The translations under genes and the position numbers were made by a program. This document shows, one piece after another, positions 7,382 to 15,835 of a stretch of DNA of 39,701 nt (its first letter is position 1; every line of letters starts with the position of its first letter). The DNA comes from Arthrobacter crystallopoietes BAB-32 (GTDB taxonomy: Bacteria > Actinomycetota > Actinomycetes > Actinomycetales > Micrococcaceae), in NCBI RefSeq assembly GCF_000328305.2, contig NZ_ANPE02000150.1:1-39701 (forward strand). The letters are read 5' to 3'. The notes beneath the pieces are model-generated. The model was not told where the DNA came from. It saw only the letters and a program-made list of their open reading frames with translations, and made no database searches.

Positions 7382-7762
7382 ATGACCGGACGTGTGGTGC
7401 ACTTCGAGATCCCCGCCGACCACGAGGAGCGGGCGCGCGAGTTCTACCGTTCGGCCTTCGGCTGGAACATCACGCCGATGCCGGAGGTCAAGTACAACAT
7501 GGTGATGACCACGCCCAGCGACGACCAGGGCATGCCCAAGGAACCGGGCTCCATCAACGGCGGCCTGTTCAGGCGCGAGGGCGGCCAGGTGACCGGGCCG
7601 GTTGTGACCATCGACGTGGAGGACATCGACGCGGCGCTGGAGAAGATCCGCAGCCTCGGGGGCGAGACCGTGGAGGCGAAGATGCCGGTGATGGACATGG
7701 GCTTCGCCGCCTACTTCCGCGACACCGAGGGCAACGTGGTCGGGCTCTGGCAGAACGCCTGA
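7382..7762 (+). CDS. VOC (glyoxalase/bleomycin-resistance fold) protein
   Basis: 126-aa single-domain VOC protein. It begins MTGRVVHFEIPADHEERAREFYRSAFGW and ends AYFRDTEGNVVGLWQ, the usual beta-alpha-beta-beta-beta halves. Conserved metal-position residues include H8 in the first strand and a late Glu (TEGN). VOC proteins are metal-dependent isomerases, lyases, dioxygenases or ligand-binding proteins; the substrate cannot be read from the sequence. ATG 7382 is preceded by GGAGAGGTGAG. It is divergent from poxB and convergent with the MFS gene. Confidence 0.88.
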   Translation: MTGRVVHFEIPADHEERAREFYRSAFGWNITPMPEVKYNMVMTTPSDDQGMPKEPGSINGGLFRREGGQVTGPVVTIDVEDIDAALEKIRSLGGETVEAKMPVMDMGFAAYFRDTEGNVVGLWQNA

Positions 7763-7821
7763 GCCGGCACCGTAAGTTCCCTTCCTTCCGCATCCGGTTA
7801 CTGCGTGAGCGGGCGCCGGTC

Positions 7822-9021
7822 TTACCCGATCAGCCGGTTCCGGCCGGCGAGCACGGCCATGACGCACAGCACGAGCATCAGGCCGGCGCCGGCGATTAGC
7901 GGCGCCGTCCAGCCGCCGGTGGCATCGTGCAGCGCGCCGAAGGCCACCGGTCCGGCCGCGGCGATCGCGTAGCCGATGGACTGCGCCATCCCGGAGAGCG
8001 AGGCCGCCTGCTCATGGTGTTCGGTGCGCAGGCTGAACAGGGACAGGCCGATCACGATCAGGCTGCCGCAGCCGGCGGCGCCGAGCACCACCCAGAGCAG
8101 GGCGAACTGCGGAGCCACGGCGAGGCCGGCGTAGGCGCAGAACGCGAGGATGCTGCTGGCGAGGGAGACCGCCCGCTGGTCCGAGGTGTGGTGCAGGATG
8201 GCGCCGGCAGCCAGGCTCGCGGCCACGCCGATCAGCAGCCACAGCGAGGTATGCAGTCCGGACGTCACCGCCGGGATGCCTTGGTCGTGCTCGATCGCGG
8301 GCAGCCACGAAATCATCACGAAGAACGCCAGCGACTGCAGCCCCATGAACAGCGTCACCTGCCAGCCCAGCATGGATTTCCACGGCGAGCGGTAGCTTGC
8401 GGCTTGGTCCCCGCCGCCGGCAGCCGCGGCACTGCGAGTCCACAGATGCGGCAGCAGGATGCCCAGCGCGATCAGCGCCAGCCCCGCCCACACTCCCAGC
8501 GCCAGGCGCCAGCCGTACGGGCTTGCCTGGGCAATGGGTACGACGGCGGCGGCTCCGGCCGCGGAGACGGCGCCTTGGATGGCGGTGTAGATTCCGGTCA
8601 CCTGGCTGACCCGGGACGGCAGGTCGCGCTTGACCAGCGAGGGCAACAGGACGTTCAGGAACGCGATGCCGGTGCCGATCAGCACCGTGCCGGACCAGAC
8701 GGCCGGTTCCGCGGGCACCACCGAGCGGGCGACGATGCCCAGCGCGAGCAGCAGCAGCGAGATCCACAGCGCCCGGTCCAGCCCCAGCCGGCGCGCGAAG
8801 CCCGGAGCCACGGGGGAGAAGAGCGCAAAGCAGATCAGCGGCAGGCCGGTCAGCAGGCCCGCGGTGCTGCCGGACCAGCCGAATTCGGCGCTGAGGTCGG
8901 AAAGCACCGGTCCTACGCTGACGAACGCCACGCGGAGGTTCACGGCGATGAGCACGATGCCCAGGAACACGAAGCCCAGCCGCGCCGTCCGCATCGTCTT
9001 CGCCTGCTCCGCCACCGTCAT
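7822..9021 (-). CDS. CynX/NimT-family MFS transporter
   Basis: 399-aa protein with 12 predicted membrane helices. The first helix pair (VLIAVNLRVAFVSVGPVLSDLSAEFGWS, cited as a landmark region ~20-50) is the signature opening of the CynX/NimT (cyanate, 2-nitroimidazole) branch of the MFS, after which come GLLTGLPLICFALFSPVAP and a central loop at ~190-205. Start ATG 9021 (MTVAEQAKTMRTARL) has GGAGG nine bases upstream; an in-frame ATG at 9072 is less supported. Substrate unknown; uptake or export of small organic anions or drugs is typical of the family. Confidence 0.88.
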   Translation of the reverse strand: MTVAEQAKTMRTARLGFVFLGIVLIAVNLRVAFVSVGPVLSDLSAEFGWSGSTAGLLTGLPLICFALFSPVAPGFARRLGLDRALWISLLLLALGIVARSVVPAEPAVWSGTVLIGTGIAFLNVLLPSLVKRDLPSRVSQVTGIYTAIQGAVSAAGAAAVVPIAQASPYGWRLALGVWAGLALIALGILLPHLWTRSAAAAGGGDQAASYRSPWKSMLGWQVTLFMGLQSLAFFVMISWLPAIEHDQGIPAVTSGLHTSLWLLIGVAASLAAGAILHHTSDQRAVSLASSILAFCAYAGLAVAPQFALLWVVLGAAGCGSLIVIGLSLFSLRTEHHEQAASLSGMAQSIGYAIAAAGPVAFGALHDATGGWTAPLIAGAGLMLVLCVMAVLAGRNRLIG

Positions 9022-9107
9022 TCCGTCCAACCTCCGCCCGTTGCCATCAGCCGCATATGCGATCCAACTCACTCATTCTGGCATGGTCCCGCCACTGCGC
9101 CGTGCTG

Positions 9108-9440
9108 TCACCGGGCAGCCTGCTTCGCTTCGATTTCGACGAAGACGAACTCGTCCGGTCCGGGGTTGACGACGTTGTGCTCGCTGCCGGCCGGGCGGGT
9201 GTAGGACTGGCCGGCGGTCAGCTCGTTGAGCGACTCGCCGTCCGCAGTCTGCAGCTGCAGCGCGCCCGTGGTCATCGGCACGACGACGTAGTCCAGTTCG
9301 TGCCGGTGCCAACCGGTCTCAGTGCCCGGCGCGAACCGCCATTCGGTCACGCGGAAATTGTCATCGTCGATCTGTACGGTGGCCTGGGCCTGGCTGCGCA
9401 ACATGTCCTCCGGCGGCTCGGTGCTGTCTTTGATCTCCAA
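9108..9440 (-). CDS. Cupin-domain protein, 110 aa
   Basis: Single small cupin. Motif 1 is complete (GTETGWHRHELDYVVVPMTTG, residues ~39-59, giving the HxH and Glu metal ligands). Motif 2 (PAGSEHNVVN) supplies the last His. Function unknown; such proteins often bind a metal and small acids. The start is TTG at 9440 (MEIKDSTEPPED). An ATG at 9404 has GGAGG only two bases away, too close to work well, so I keep the TTG. Only 35-41 bp separate it from the divergent hydrolase gene. Confidence 0.78.
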   Translation of the reverse strand: MEIKDSTEPPEDMLRSQAQATVQIDDDNFRVTEWRFAPGTETGWHRHELDYVVVPMTTGALQLQTADGESLNELTAGQSYTRPAGSEHNVVNPGPDEFVFVEIEAKQAAR

Positions 9441-9475
9441 CCTAGCGGGACGGTCGGACAGAATCCCGTTAGAGT

Positions 9476-10552
9476 GTGGCCGTGGACACGAATGGGATTC
9501 TGCTGCAGCGCTCCGGCCGGCTCGGCCACATCATCCTGAACCGGCCCAAGGCGATCAACGCCCTCAACGACGCCATGATCCGCGACATTACGGCGGCGCT
9601 CCGGGAGTGGGAAACGGACGACGGCGTCGAGACGGTCCTGATCACGGGTGCAGGGGAGCGGGGGTTCTGCGCGGGCGGCGACATCGTCGCCATCTACAAG
9701 CACATGCAGGCCGGGGCGTCCAAGGAGATCTTCTGGGAAGACGAGTACCGGATGAACTCGTACATCTCCCGCTACCCCAAGCCGATCGTGCCGTTCATGG
9801 ACGGCGTGGTGCTCGGTGGCGGGATCGGCCTCTCGGCGCACGCCTCGCACCGGGTCGTCACGGAGCGGACGATGGTCGGCATGCCGGAAACCCGGATCGG
9901 CTTCATCCCCGACGTCGGCGGCTGCTACCTCTACTCGCGCGCCCCCGGCGAGCTCGGCACCCACCTGGCCCTCACCGCCGGCACCGGCACTGGCGCGGAC
10001 GCCATCATGCTGGGCCTGACCGACTACTTCGTGGACAGCGCGGACCTGCCGGCCCTGGCGGAGGCGCTCGCCGAGGCTCCGGCGGACGAAGCGATCGCAC
10101 GGTTCGCACGCCAGGAGGTGCCGGCGTCGGACCTGGAAAAGGACCGGCACTGGATTGATGAGTGCTACCAGTACGACGACGCGGAACAGATCCTTGCGGC
10201 GCTGCAGTCCAGTTCCGAACCCAAGGCGCGGGAGGCCGCCGTCGAACTCGCGGCGAAATCGCCGACGTCCGTGAAGCTCACGCTCGAAGCCCTGCGCCGC
10301 GCCCGCGGGATGGACACCCTCGAAGAGGTGCTCGACCAGGACTACCGGCTCGGCATCCGCCTGCTCGCCGCGCCGGACTTCGCCGAAGGCGTCCGCGCGC
10401 AGGTCATCGACAAGGACCGCAACCCGCGGTGGAATCCTGCCACGCTGGCGGCAGTGGAGCGCGCCACCGTCGAGTCCTACTTTGCAGACCTCGGCGAGGA
10501 CGAACTCGGCCTCAGCCCCGCAACCGTACCGGCCGGGCGGACGCAGGCCTGA
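9476..10552 (+). CDS. 3-hydroxyisobutyryl-CoA hydrolase (enoyl-CoA hydratase superfamily)
   Basis: 358-aa crotonase-superfamily enzyme with the extended C-terminal half (ECH_2) of 3-hydroxyisobutyryl-CoA hydrolases, which release 3-hydroxyisobutyrate in valine breakdown. Visible motifs are the oxyanion-hole region GFCAGGDIVAIYKH (~63-76), GVVLGGGIGLSAHASHRV (~107-124), and the catalytic pair in GMPETRIGFIPDVGG (Glu and Asp, ~135-150). The start is GTG 9476 or GTG 9482; neither has a good Shine-Dalgarno, and TTAGAGT just upstream could be a -10 for a leaderless mRNA. The stop codon lies inside a 48-bp tandem duplication. Confidence 0.88.
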   Translation: MAVDTNGILLQRSGRLGHIILNRPKAINALNDAMIRDITAALREWETDDGVETVLITGAGERGFCAGGDIVAIYKHMQAGASKEIFWEDEYRMNSYISRYPKPIVPFMDGVVLGGGIGLSAHASHRVVTERTMVGMPETRIGFIPDVGGCYLYSRAPGELGTHLALTAGTGTGADAIMLGLTDYFVDSADLPALAEALAEAPADEAIARFARQEVPASDLEKDRHWIDECYQYDDAEQILAALQSSSEPKAREAAVELAAKSPTSVKLTLEALRRARGMDTLEEVLDQDYRLGIRLLAAPDFAEGVRAQVIDKDRNPRWNPATLAAVERATVESYFADLGEDELGLSPATVPAGRTQA

Positions 10553-10611
10553 GCGCCGCCACGCCCCGCAACCGTACCGGCCGGGCGGACCCAGGCCTGA
10601 TCGCCGCCACG
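10516..10611 (+). repeat. 48-bp tandem duplication covering the hydrolase stop codon
   Basis: Two adjacent 48-bp copies (10516-10563, 10564-10611) differ at two positions. The first holds the last ~12 codons and stop of the hydrolase gene; the second is a non-coding echo, including its own TGA in the same register. Confidence 0.92.
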
Positions 10612-10650
10612 CTCCCGCACACGGTGACCGAACCGCCGAAGCCGTGGAAA

Positions 10651-10666
10651 ACCGCCGTCGTTATGG
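10651..10666 (-). repeat. Dispersed motif copy
   Basis: CCATAACGACGGCGGT on the minus strand, intergenic, upstream of the small secreted protein gene. Confidence 0.6.
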
Positions 10667-10733
10667 AAACGTGACCTAGGATGGGAAACGGTCGGGACTC
10701 AGCCCGGCTGCCGACCACGAACGGAGTCCCACA

Positions 10734-10967
10734 GTGTCTGCCCGCCGCTTTTTCACCCGCGCCATCGCCACCGCCACCCTGGCCGCCGCTAGCACCACGG
10801 TTGGAATGGCCGCGGCCAACGCGGCCGACATGCACTACGTGTATTGGGAGCCCACCCATTTCCATTGCCAGGTGACGCAATGGTCGGTGCTGAGCGAGCC
10901 GGACACCACGCTCGCCCAGGACTGCACGCCGGCGAACGATCAGTGGTACTTCACGACCATTGAGTAA
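10734..10967 (+). CDS. Small secreted protein, 77 aa
   Basis: The Sec-type signal peptide is clear: basic RRFFTR at residues 4-9, a hydrophobic core to ~28, and an ANA-ADM cleavage site near residue 31. The mature ~46 residues are aromatic-rich (HYVYWEPTHFHC) with two Cys (in FHCQV and AQDCTP) that could form one disulfide. GTG start 10734 is preceded by GGAG seven bases upstream. No family is recognised; an extracellular or cell-wall role is all that can be inferred. It is convergent with the SRPBCC gene. Confidence 0.75.
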   Translation: MSARRFFTRAIATATLAAASTTVGMAAANAADMHYVYWEPTHFHCQVTQWSVLSEPDTTLAQDCTPANDQWYFTTIE

Positions 10968-10986
10968 GCCCAGCGCACCGGCCCTG

Positions 10987-11451
10987 CTACCGCTGCTCCA
11001 GATAGGCCGCCAGGTTGTCCAGCGATGAGGCCAGCCCGGCGGCATGGTCTGCGGCGGAAATGCCGGCGGGGACATCGTCGGCACGGATCTCCACGCGGGT
11101 TCCGGCGTCCACCGCCGTGACCTCCCAGGTCATCGTCATCGTGCCGGCGTACGCCGGATCATCCGATTCGAAGTCGGCCGCCTGGACTACCCGGACGCCG
11201 GGAACGATCTCGACGAAGCGTCCCTCAACGATGTCCGTGTCGCTGGTGGCCTTTCCCGCCGCCGTCGACGCATCCGCGTAGGTGAGGACCAATCGGTAGG
11301 AGCCGCCGGGCCGGGCGTCGAACCGTTCGAACCTCCCGCTCATGCCCTCCGGCGGCAGCCAGGCTGCGAGCGCATCCGCGTCGACGAGCGCGGCGAAAAC
11401 CTGCTCACGTGGGGCCGCGATAATCCGCGAGGCTCTGTCCGTCCTTGGCAT
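10987..11451 (-). CDS. SRPBCC (AHSA1/START-like) domain protein
   Basis: 154-aa protein with the AHSA1-like pattern: N-terminal strand RIIAAPREQVFAALVDADALAAWLPPEG (~9-36 region), a central arginine-rich sheet (GRFERFDARPGGSYRLVL), and C-terminal TWEVTAVDAGTRVEIR followed by the long closing helix (AAGLASSLDNLAAYLE). These proteins bind hydrophobic ligands or co-chaperone Hsp90-like proteins; the specific role is unknown. The ATG at 11451 (MPRTDRAS) is the natural domain start. The open frame continues 70 codons upstream, but only through a minisatellite. Confidence 0.85.
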   Translation of the reverse strand: MPRTDRASRIIAAPREQVFAALVDADALAAWLPPEGMSGRFERFDARPGGSYRLVLTYADASTAAGKATSDTDIVEGRFVEIVPGVRVVQAADFESDDPAYAGTMTMTWEVTAVDAGTRVEIRADDVPAGISAADHAAGLASSLDNLAAYLEQR

Positions 11452-11486
11452 GGCTCCATCGTAGGCGCCCGCCGGCCGAGTATCTC

Positions 11487-11582
11487 CTGCGGACCGGCCC
11501 GAACATCTGCTGCGGACCGCCGCCGGAATCTCGGCTGCGGACCGGCCCGAACATCTGCTGCCGACCGGCCCGAACAGGCGCC
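11487..11582. repeat. Minisatellite, four ~24-bp units
   Basis: Four tandem units of 23-25 bp, each starting CTGCGGACCG or CTGCCGACCG and mostly continuing GCCCGAACATCTG. Units 1 and 3 are identical over 23 bp. The array lies in the 5' region between the SRPBCC gene and the urease promoter. Confidence 0.85.
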
Positions 11583-11662
11583 TGGTCGGGTAGATTCTGC
11601 GGTGTGGATCACACCCTAAGCGTGGCCGACGGCGGCCGTCACCACCGCGCCAAACGGCCAAG

Positions 11663-11690
11663 TTGCCAACGTGGATCGCTCTGCTATTCT
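11663..11690 (+). promoter_or_regulatory. Putative urease operon promoter
   Basis: TTGCCA (11663-11668), a 16-bp spacer and TATTCT (11685-11690) form a sigma70-like promoter with a predicted ~84-nt leader before ureA. The leader contains the inverted repeat CCGGTCTAGTCTCTGACCGG (11710-11729), a hairpin or operator candidate. Confidence 0.5.
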
Positions 11691-11780
11691 TGCCTTATCC
11701 ACGGGCCTCCCGGTCTAGTCTCTGACCGGTTGTAGATAACGGGTGGACACCTCTTTTTGTGAAGGATTAGGGAGTTCTAC

Positions 11781-12083
11781 ATGCATTTAACGCCCCGTGA
11801 GCAGGACAAACTCATGATTGTGGTCGCGGCGGACCTGGCGCAACGGCGCCGGCAGCGCGGCCTGAAACTCAACTTTCCCGAAGCCGTCGCCCTGATCACC
11901 TATGAGCTGATCGAGGGCGCCCGCGACGGCCGGACGGTCGCGGACCTGATGAGCTACGGCACCACCATCCTCTCCCGCGAGGACGTCATGGACGGCGTGC
12001 CGGAGATGGTCTACCAGGTGCAGGTCGAAGCCACTTTCCCGGACGGCACCAAGCTGGTCACCGTCCACAATCCGATTCGCTGA
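11781..12083 (+). CDS. ureA: Urease subunit gamma
   Basis: 100-aa gamma subunit of the (alpha-beta-gamma)3 urease, which hydrolyses urea to ammonia and carbamate. The sequence is full length and typical: [20 protein letters not shown] at the start, [20 protein letters not shown] in the middle, and the [13 protein letters not shown] end. GGATTAGGGAG gives the ribosome-binding site. It is first in the operon, and ureB follows after 19 bp. Confidence 0.98.
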   Translation: MHLTPREQDKLMIVVAADLAQRRRQRGLKLNFPEAVALITYELIEGARDGRTVADLMSYGTTILSREDVMDGVPEMVYQVQVEATFPDGTKLVTVHNPIR

Positions 12084-12102
12084 GCCTGGAGAGGAGAAAC
12101 CC

Positions 12103-12717
12103 ATGAAACCGGGAGAGTACATCCTCCGCGATGAGCCCATCGTCTGCAACGAGGGCGCAGAGACCCGCATCATGAACGTGACCAACCGGGGCGACCGTCC
12201 GGTCCAGGTCGGTTCGCACTACCACTTCGCCGAAGTCAACCCGGCGCTGGACATGGACCGGGTGGCGGCGCGCGGCTTCCGGCTGGACATTCCGGCCGGC
12301 ACGGCCGTGCGTTTCGAACCGGGCGATGCCCGCAGTGTGCACCTGGTGGAGATCGGCGGGAACCGCGAGGTCTACGGTTTCCAGAACCACGTGAACGGCT
12401 CGCTGGGCGAGAGCGTCGCCGCCGTTTACACGGAAGCCATCGGCGGTTCTGCCGGCATCGATGCGGAGAAGGAGCCGGAAGTGGCGGCAGAGTACGCCAT
12501 CGACCTGCCCAACGTCGGTACCGAGGAAACCGGCTTCAGCACTACGTTCGGTGTGGATCCTGTCGACGAATCCCTTGGCCCGAAGGCGGACGGCAACAAA
12601 CAGGGCGACGGGCACGCCGCGGCAGGGGAGACCGGCGGCCAAACTGCCTCCGCACCGGCCGGCGATTCCGGCGGCACCGGCAAGCAGGACGCCGGCGAAG
12701 GGGAGGCACAGCGATGA
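12103..12717 (+). CDS. ureB: Urease subunit beta with long C-terminal extension
   Basis: The first ~105 residues are a normal urease beta subunit ([49 protein letters not shown]). Separate beta subunits are usually about 100-110 residues, so the ~95 extra residues are unusual. The extension is acidic and then Gly/Ala/Asp/Lys-rich low complexity (e.g. [14 protein letters not shown]). It is genuinely in frame, because the stop TGA overlaps the ureC start (ATGA at 12714-12717), which keeps translational coupling. GGAGAGGAGAAA is upstream. The tail is probably disordered and its role is unknown. Confidence 0.95.
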   Translation: MKPGEYILRDEPIVCNEGAETRIMNVTNRGDRPVQVGSHYHFAEVNPALDMDRVAARGFRLDIPAGTAVRFEPGDARSVHLVEIGGNREVYGFQNHVNGSLGESVAAVYTEAIGGSAGIDAEKEPEVAAEYAIDLPNVGTEETGFSTTFGVDPVDESLGPKADGNKQGDGHAAAGETGGQTASAPAGDSGGTGKQDAGEGEAQR

Positions 12718-14425
12718 GCTTCGAGATGAGCCGCAAGCACTATGCGGAGATGTACGGCCCCACCACCGGCGACGCCATCCGGCTGGCCGACACCGACCTG
12801 CTGCTGGAGATCGAGCACGACTACACCCGCTACGGCGAGGAAGTTGTCTTCGGCGGCGGCAAGGTGATCCGGGACGGCATGGGCCAGAACGGACAGCGCA
12901 CGCGCGACCAGGACATTCCGGACACGGTCATCACCAACGTTGTAGTGCTGGACTACACCGGCATCTACAAGGCTGATGTCGCGCTGCGGGACGGGCACAT
13001 CTTCAAGATCGGCAAGGCCGGCAACCCGGACATTTCCGACGGCGTCGACATCACCATTGGTGCCGCGACGGACGTGATCGCGGGGGAGCACAAGATCCTC
13101 ACCGCGGGCGGCATCGACACCCACGTGCACTTCATCAGCCCCGACCAGATCCCGGTTGCGCTGGCCAACGGCGTCACCACGCTGATCGGCGGCGGCGCGG
13201 GGCCGTCGGACGCGTCCAAGCGACCACGGTGACCCCGGGCCCCTGGCACCTGGGCCGGATGCTGCAGGCGCTCGACGACCTGCCGGTCAACATCGGGCTG
13301 CTGGCCAAGGGCCACGCCAGCTCTCGAGGCCCGCTTGCCGAGCAGATCCGGGCCGGAGCCATCGGCTTCAAGATCCACGAGGACTGGGGCGCCACCACGT
13401 CCTCGATCGACATGTCACTGCGGATCGCGGACGAGTTCGACGTCCAGGTGGCCATCCACGCGGACACCCTCAACGAGTGCGGCTTCGTGGAAGATACGAT
13501 CCGGGCGATCGACGGCCGGGTCATCCACACCTTCCACACCGAAGGCGCCGGCGGCGGCCACGCCCCGGACATCATCCGGATGGCCGGGCTGCCCAACGTC
13601 CTGCCGGCGTCGACCAACCCCACCCTGCCCTACACGGACAACACGGTGGACGAGCACCTGGACATGCTCATGGTCGCCCACCACCTGAACGCGGACATCC
13701 CGGAGGACGTCGCCTTCGCCGACTCGCGGATCCGCAAGGAGACCATCGCCGCCGAAGACGTGCTGCACGACCTCGGCGTCTTCTCGATCACCAGCTCCGA
13801 CGCCCAGGCCATGGGCCGCATCGGCGAAATGGTGCTGCGCACCTGGCAGGTGGCGGATGCCATGAAGCGCCAGCGCGGCAAGTTCCCGCAGGACCCCTCG
13901 GTCGGGGACAACTTCCGGCTCAAGCGCTACGTCGCCAAGTACACGATCAACCCGGCGCTGGCGCACGGCATCGCCGACTCGATCGGCAGCATCGAGGTGG
14001 GCAAGTTCGCAGACCTGGTGCTCTGGGACCCGGCCTTCTTCGGCGTCAAGCCGGAAATGGTCATCAAGGGCGGCCAGATCGTTCAGTCGCTCATGGGCGA
14101 TCCCAACGGCTCCATCCCGACCCCGCAGCCGCGCACCCTGCGGCCCAACTTCGGCGGGCTGGGCGGCGCGGTGCACACGTCGTCGATCACGTTCCTGCCG
14201 AAGATCGCCATCGACGAAGGCATCCCGGACCGGCTGAACCTGCGCAGCACCATCCGCGCGGCGCACGGCATCCGCAACCTGACCAAGGCGGACCTGAAGC
14301 ACAACGGGGAGACCCCGGACATCCAGGTGGATCCCGAAACCTACACCGTCACCGTGGATGGCGAAGTGGCCACCTGCGAGCCGTCGAGCGTGCTGCCGAT
14401 GGCCCAGCGCTACTTCCTGTTCTAG
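12714..14425 (+). pseudogene. ureC: Urease subunit alpha, frameshifted (one-base deletion)
   Basis: This is the catalytic Ni subunit. Together the two frames give a ~570-aa UreC of normal length. Frame one ends ...[12 protein letters not shown] at 13232; the second frame resumes [14 protein letters not shown] single missing G after 13220 (AAG-CG for AAG-GCG) explains it. All metal and catalytic residues are present across the frames: HVH (DTHVHF), the Lys to be carbamylated (GFKIHEDWG), His in [10 protein letters not shown] and [11 protein letters not shown], the flap His in AHHLN, and Asp in TSSDAQAMG. The flap residue normally Cys (CHHL) is Ala here. It is either a recent pseudogene or a base-calling error; intact neighbours favour an error or a very recent mutation. 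Confidence 0.93.
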
Positions 14426-14467
14426 AACGGGCTTTCATCCAATGCTTTATCCGAAAGGGCGTAGTCA

Positions 14468-14941
14468 ATGATCATTGAGCGCGTCATCGCCAACCGGCAC
14501 GATCTTCCGGAAACGGAGCTGGCCGGACTGCACGAAGAGAAAGTGGCGCTTCCCAGCAGCGAACTGGTCAAGCGGGTCCAGCGCGTCACCACCGACCACG
14601 GGCGGGACATCGGCATCCGGCTGGCCACGCCCGGGGACCTGCGCGACGGCGACATCCTGTTCCGCGACGAGTCGAACGTGATCGTCGTCAGCGTCCTGCC
14701 CACGGACGTCCTGGTCATCGCCCCGCGCACCATCGAGGAGATGGGCGTGGTGGCGCACAGCCTCGGCAACCGGCACCTGCAGGCGCAGTTTTTCGACGCC
14801 GGCAGCGAGTACCGCGCGGAGGTCATGGTGGTGCAGTATGACCACACCGTCGAGGACTACCTGCAGCATATGCAGGTGCCGTACTCCCGGCAGGAGCGGG
14901 TGATGCCCGTGCCGTTTCGACATGCAGAACACACGCACTGA
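14468..14941 (+). CDS. ureE: Urease accessory protein UreE (Ni metallochaperone)
   Basis: 157-aa UreE delivers Ni2+ to the UreDFG-apo-urease complex. The N-terminal peptide-binding half (~1-75) and the C-terminal metal-binding half are both present; GVVAHSLGNRHLQAQF (~97-112) contains the conserved GNRH metal-site motif. The C-terminus ends HAEHTH, a short His cluster in place of the long His tails of Klebsiella UreE. GAAAGGG precedes ATG 14468. It overlaps ureF by 20 bp, indicating coupling. Confidence 0.96.
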   Translation: MIIERVIANRHDLPETELAGLHEEKVALPSSELVKRVQRVTTDHGRDIGIRLATPGDLRDGDILFRDESNVIVVSVLPTDVLVIAPRTIEEMGVVAHSLGNRHLQAQFFDAGSEYRAEVMVVQYDHTVEDYLQHMQVPYSRQERVMPVPFRHAEHTH

Positions 14942-15635
14942 GGCGCCCGGCGGCCACCCGTCGTCGTACTTGCTGCCCCTGCTGCAGCTGGCCGATTCCG
15001 CCCTGCCCACCGGAGCGTTCAGCCACTCGTTCGGCCTCGAGACGTTCCTGGAGCGCGGGTTGGTCCACGACGAGAAGACGTTCGCGGTCTGGCTGGGCCA
15101 GTTCATCCACACCCAGCTGACCTACAGCGACGGGCTGGCCATCCGGCTGGCGCTGGAGGCCGGCTCAATGGACGAGCTGCGGCAGCTGGACGCGATGCTG
15201 ACGGCGCAGGCCCTGCCGCGGCAGGTGCGCGAGGCCGGAGTGACGATGGGCGCGCGGATGCTGCACATCGCCTCGGTCATCCTCGACAGCTCGGAGATCG
15301 AGCAGTACCGGGAGGACGTCGGGCGCGGAAAATGCAGCGGACATCCGGCCCTGGCGTTCGCGCTCGCCGGACGCAGCCTGCAGGTTCCGCTGCCGGAGCT
15401 GGTGGGCACTTATCTGTTTTCGACGGCGACCTCGCTGACGCAGAACGCCATCCGCGGCATCCCGATCGGCCAGGACGCGGGCCAGCGGGTGCTGCGCCAG
15501 GTCCACCCGGACATCGCCGCAGCAACCGAGCGGATCGCCGGACTGGACCGCGGCGATTTCGGCGCCACCGCCCCCGGACTGGAAATCGCGCAGATGCGCC
15601 ACGAACGGCAGCGGGCCCGGATGTTCATGTCCTGA
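14922..15635 (+). CDS. ureF: Urease accessory protein UreF
   Basis: 237-aa all-helical UreF, which bridges UreD and UreG in the urease activation complex. Family hallmarks are [21 protein letters not shown] (region ~23-43), the dimer core, and [23 protein letters not shown] (~162-184). The start ATG 14922 lies inside the end of ureE; the alternative is a slightly later start. Full length, no sign of damage. A 194-bp spacer with a minisatellite separates it from ureG, unusually long for this operon. Confidence 0.96.
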   Translation: MQNTRTEAPGGHPSSYLLPLLQLADSALPTGAFSHSFGLETFLERGLVHDEKTFAVWLGQFIHTQLTYSDGLAIRLALEAGSMDELRQLDAMLTAQALPRQVREAGVTMGARMLHIASVILDSSEIEQYREDVGRGKCSGHPALAFALAGRSLQVPLPELVGTYLFSTATSLTQNAIRGIPIGQDAGQRVLRQVHPDIAAATERIAGLDRGDFGATAPGLEIAQMRHERQRARMFMS

Positions 15636-15724
15636 GCGCACCCACCCCGGCGGTCCGACTGGCGCGAACCCACCGGCCCCTCCGGGCCTCCGGCCACCGG
15701 CACTTCCGGCCACCGGACCACCGG

Positions 15725-15800
15725 CCCACCACAGACCGACCCTTCCGGCCAGACCACAGACCGACCCTTCCGGTCCAGACCACAGACCGGCCCCCGCGCT
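15725..15800. repeat. Minisatellite of ~25-bp units between ureF and ureG
   Basis: Three units built on CCAGACCACAGACCGACCC (15725-15748 variant, 15749-15774, 15775-15795 partial). They are preceded by related CCGGCCACCGG/CACTTCCGGCC sequence from ~15685. No coding gene is supported here, although the frame of ureG is open through it. Confidence 0.8.
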
Positions 15801-15835
15801 GCAGCGGCGGCCCCCAGAACAAGGAGACGATGACA

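Noticed and set aside
11487-11582. CRISPR array
   Set aside because: Units are contiguous ~24-bp tandem repeats with no unique spacers, and no cas genes are present.
11452-11661. N-terminal extension of the SRPBCC protein
   Set aside because: Encoded only by the ~24-bp minisatellite; no homologous domain sequence.
14083-14322. Short minus-strand gene inside ureC
   Set aside because: Shadow frame without ribosome-binding site or motif.
15332-15830. Long N-terminal extension of ureG
   Set aside because: It overlaps ureF and the minisatellite; the AAGGAG and family N-terminus place the start at 15836.
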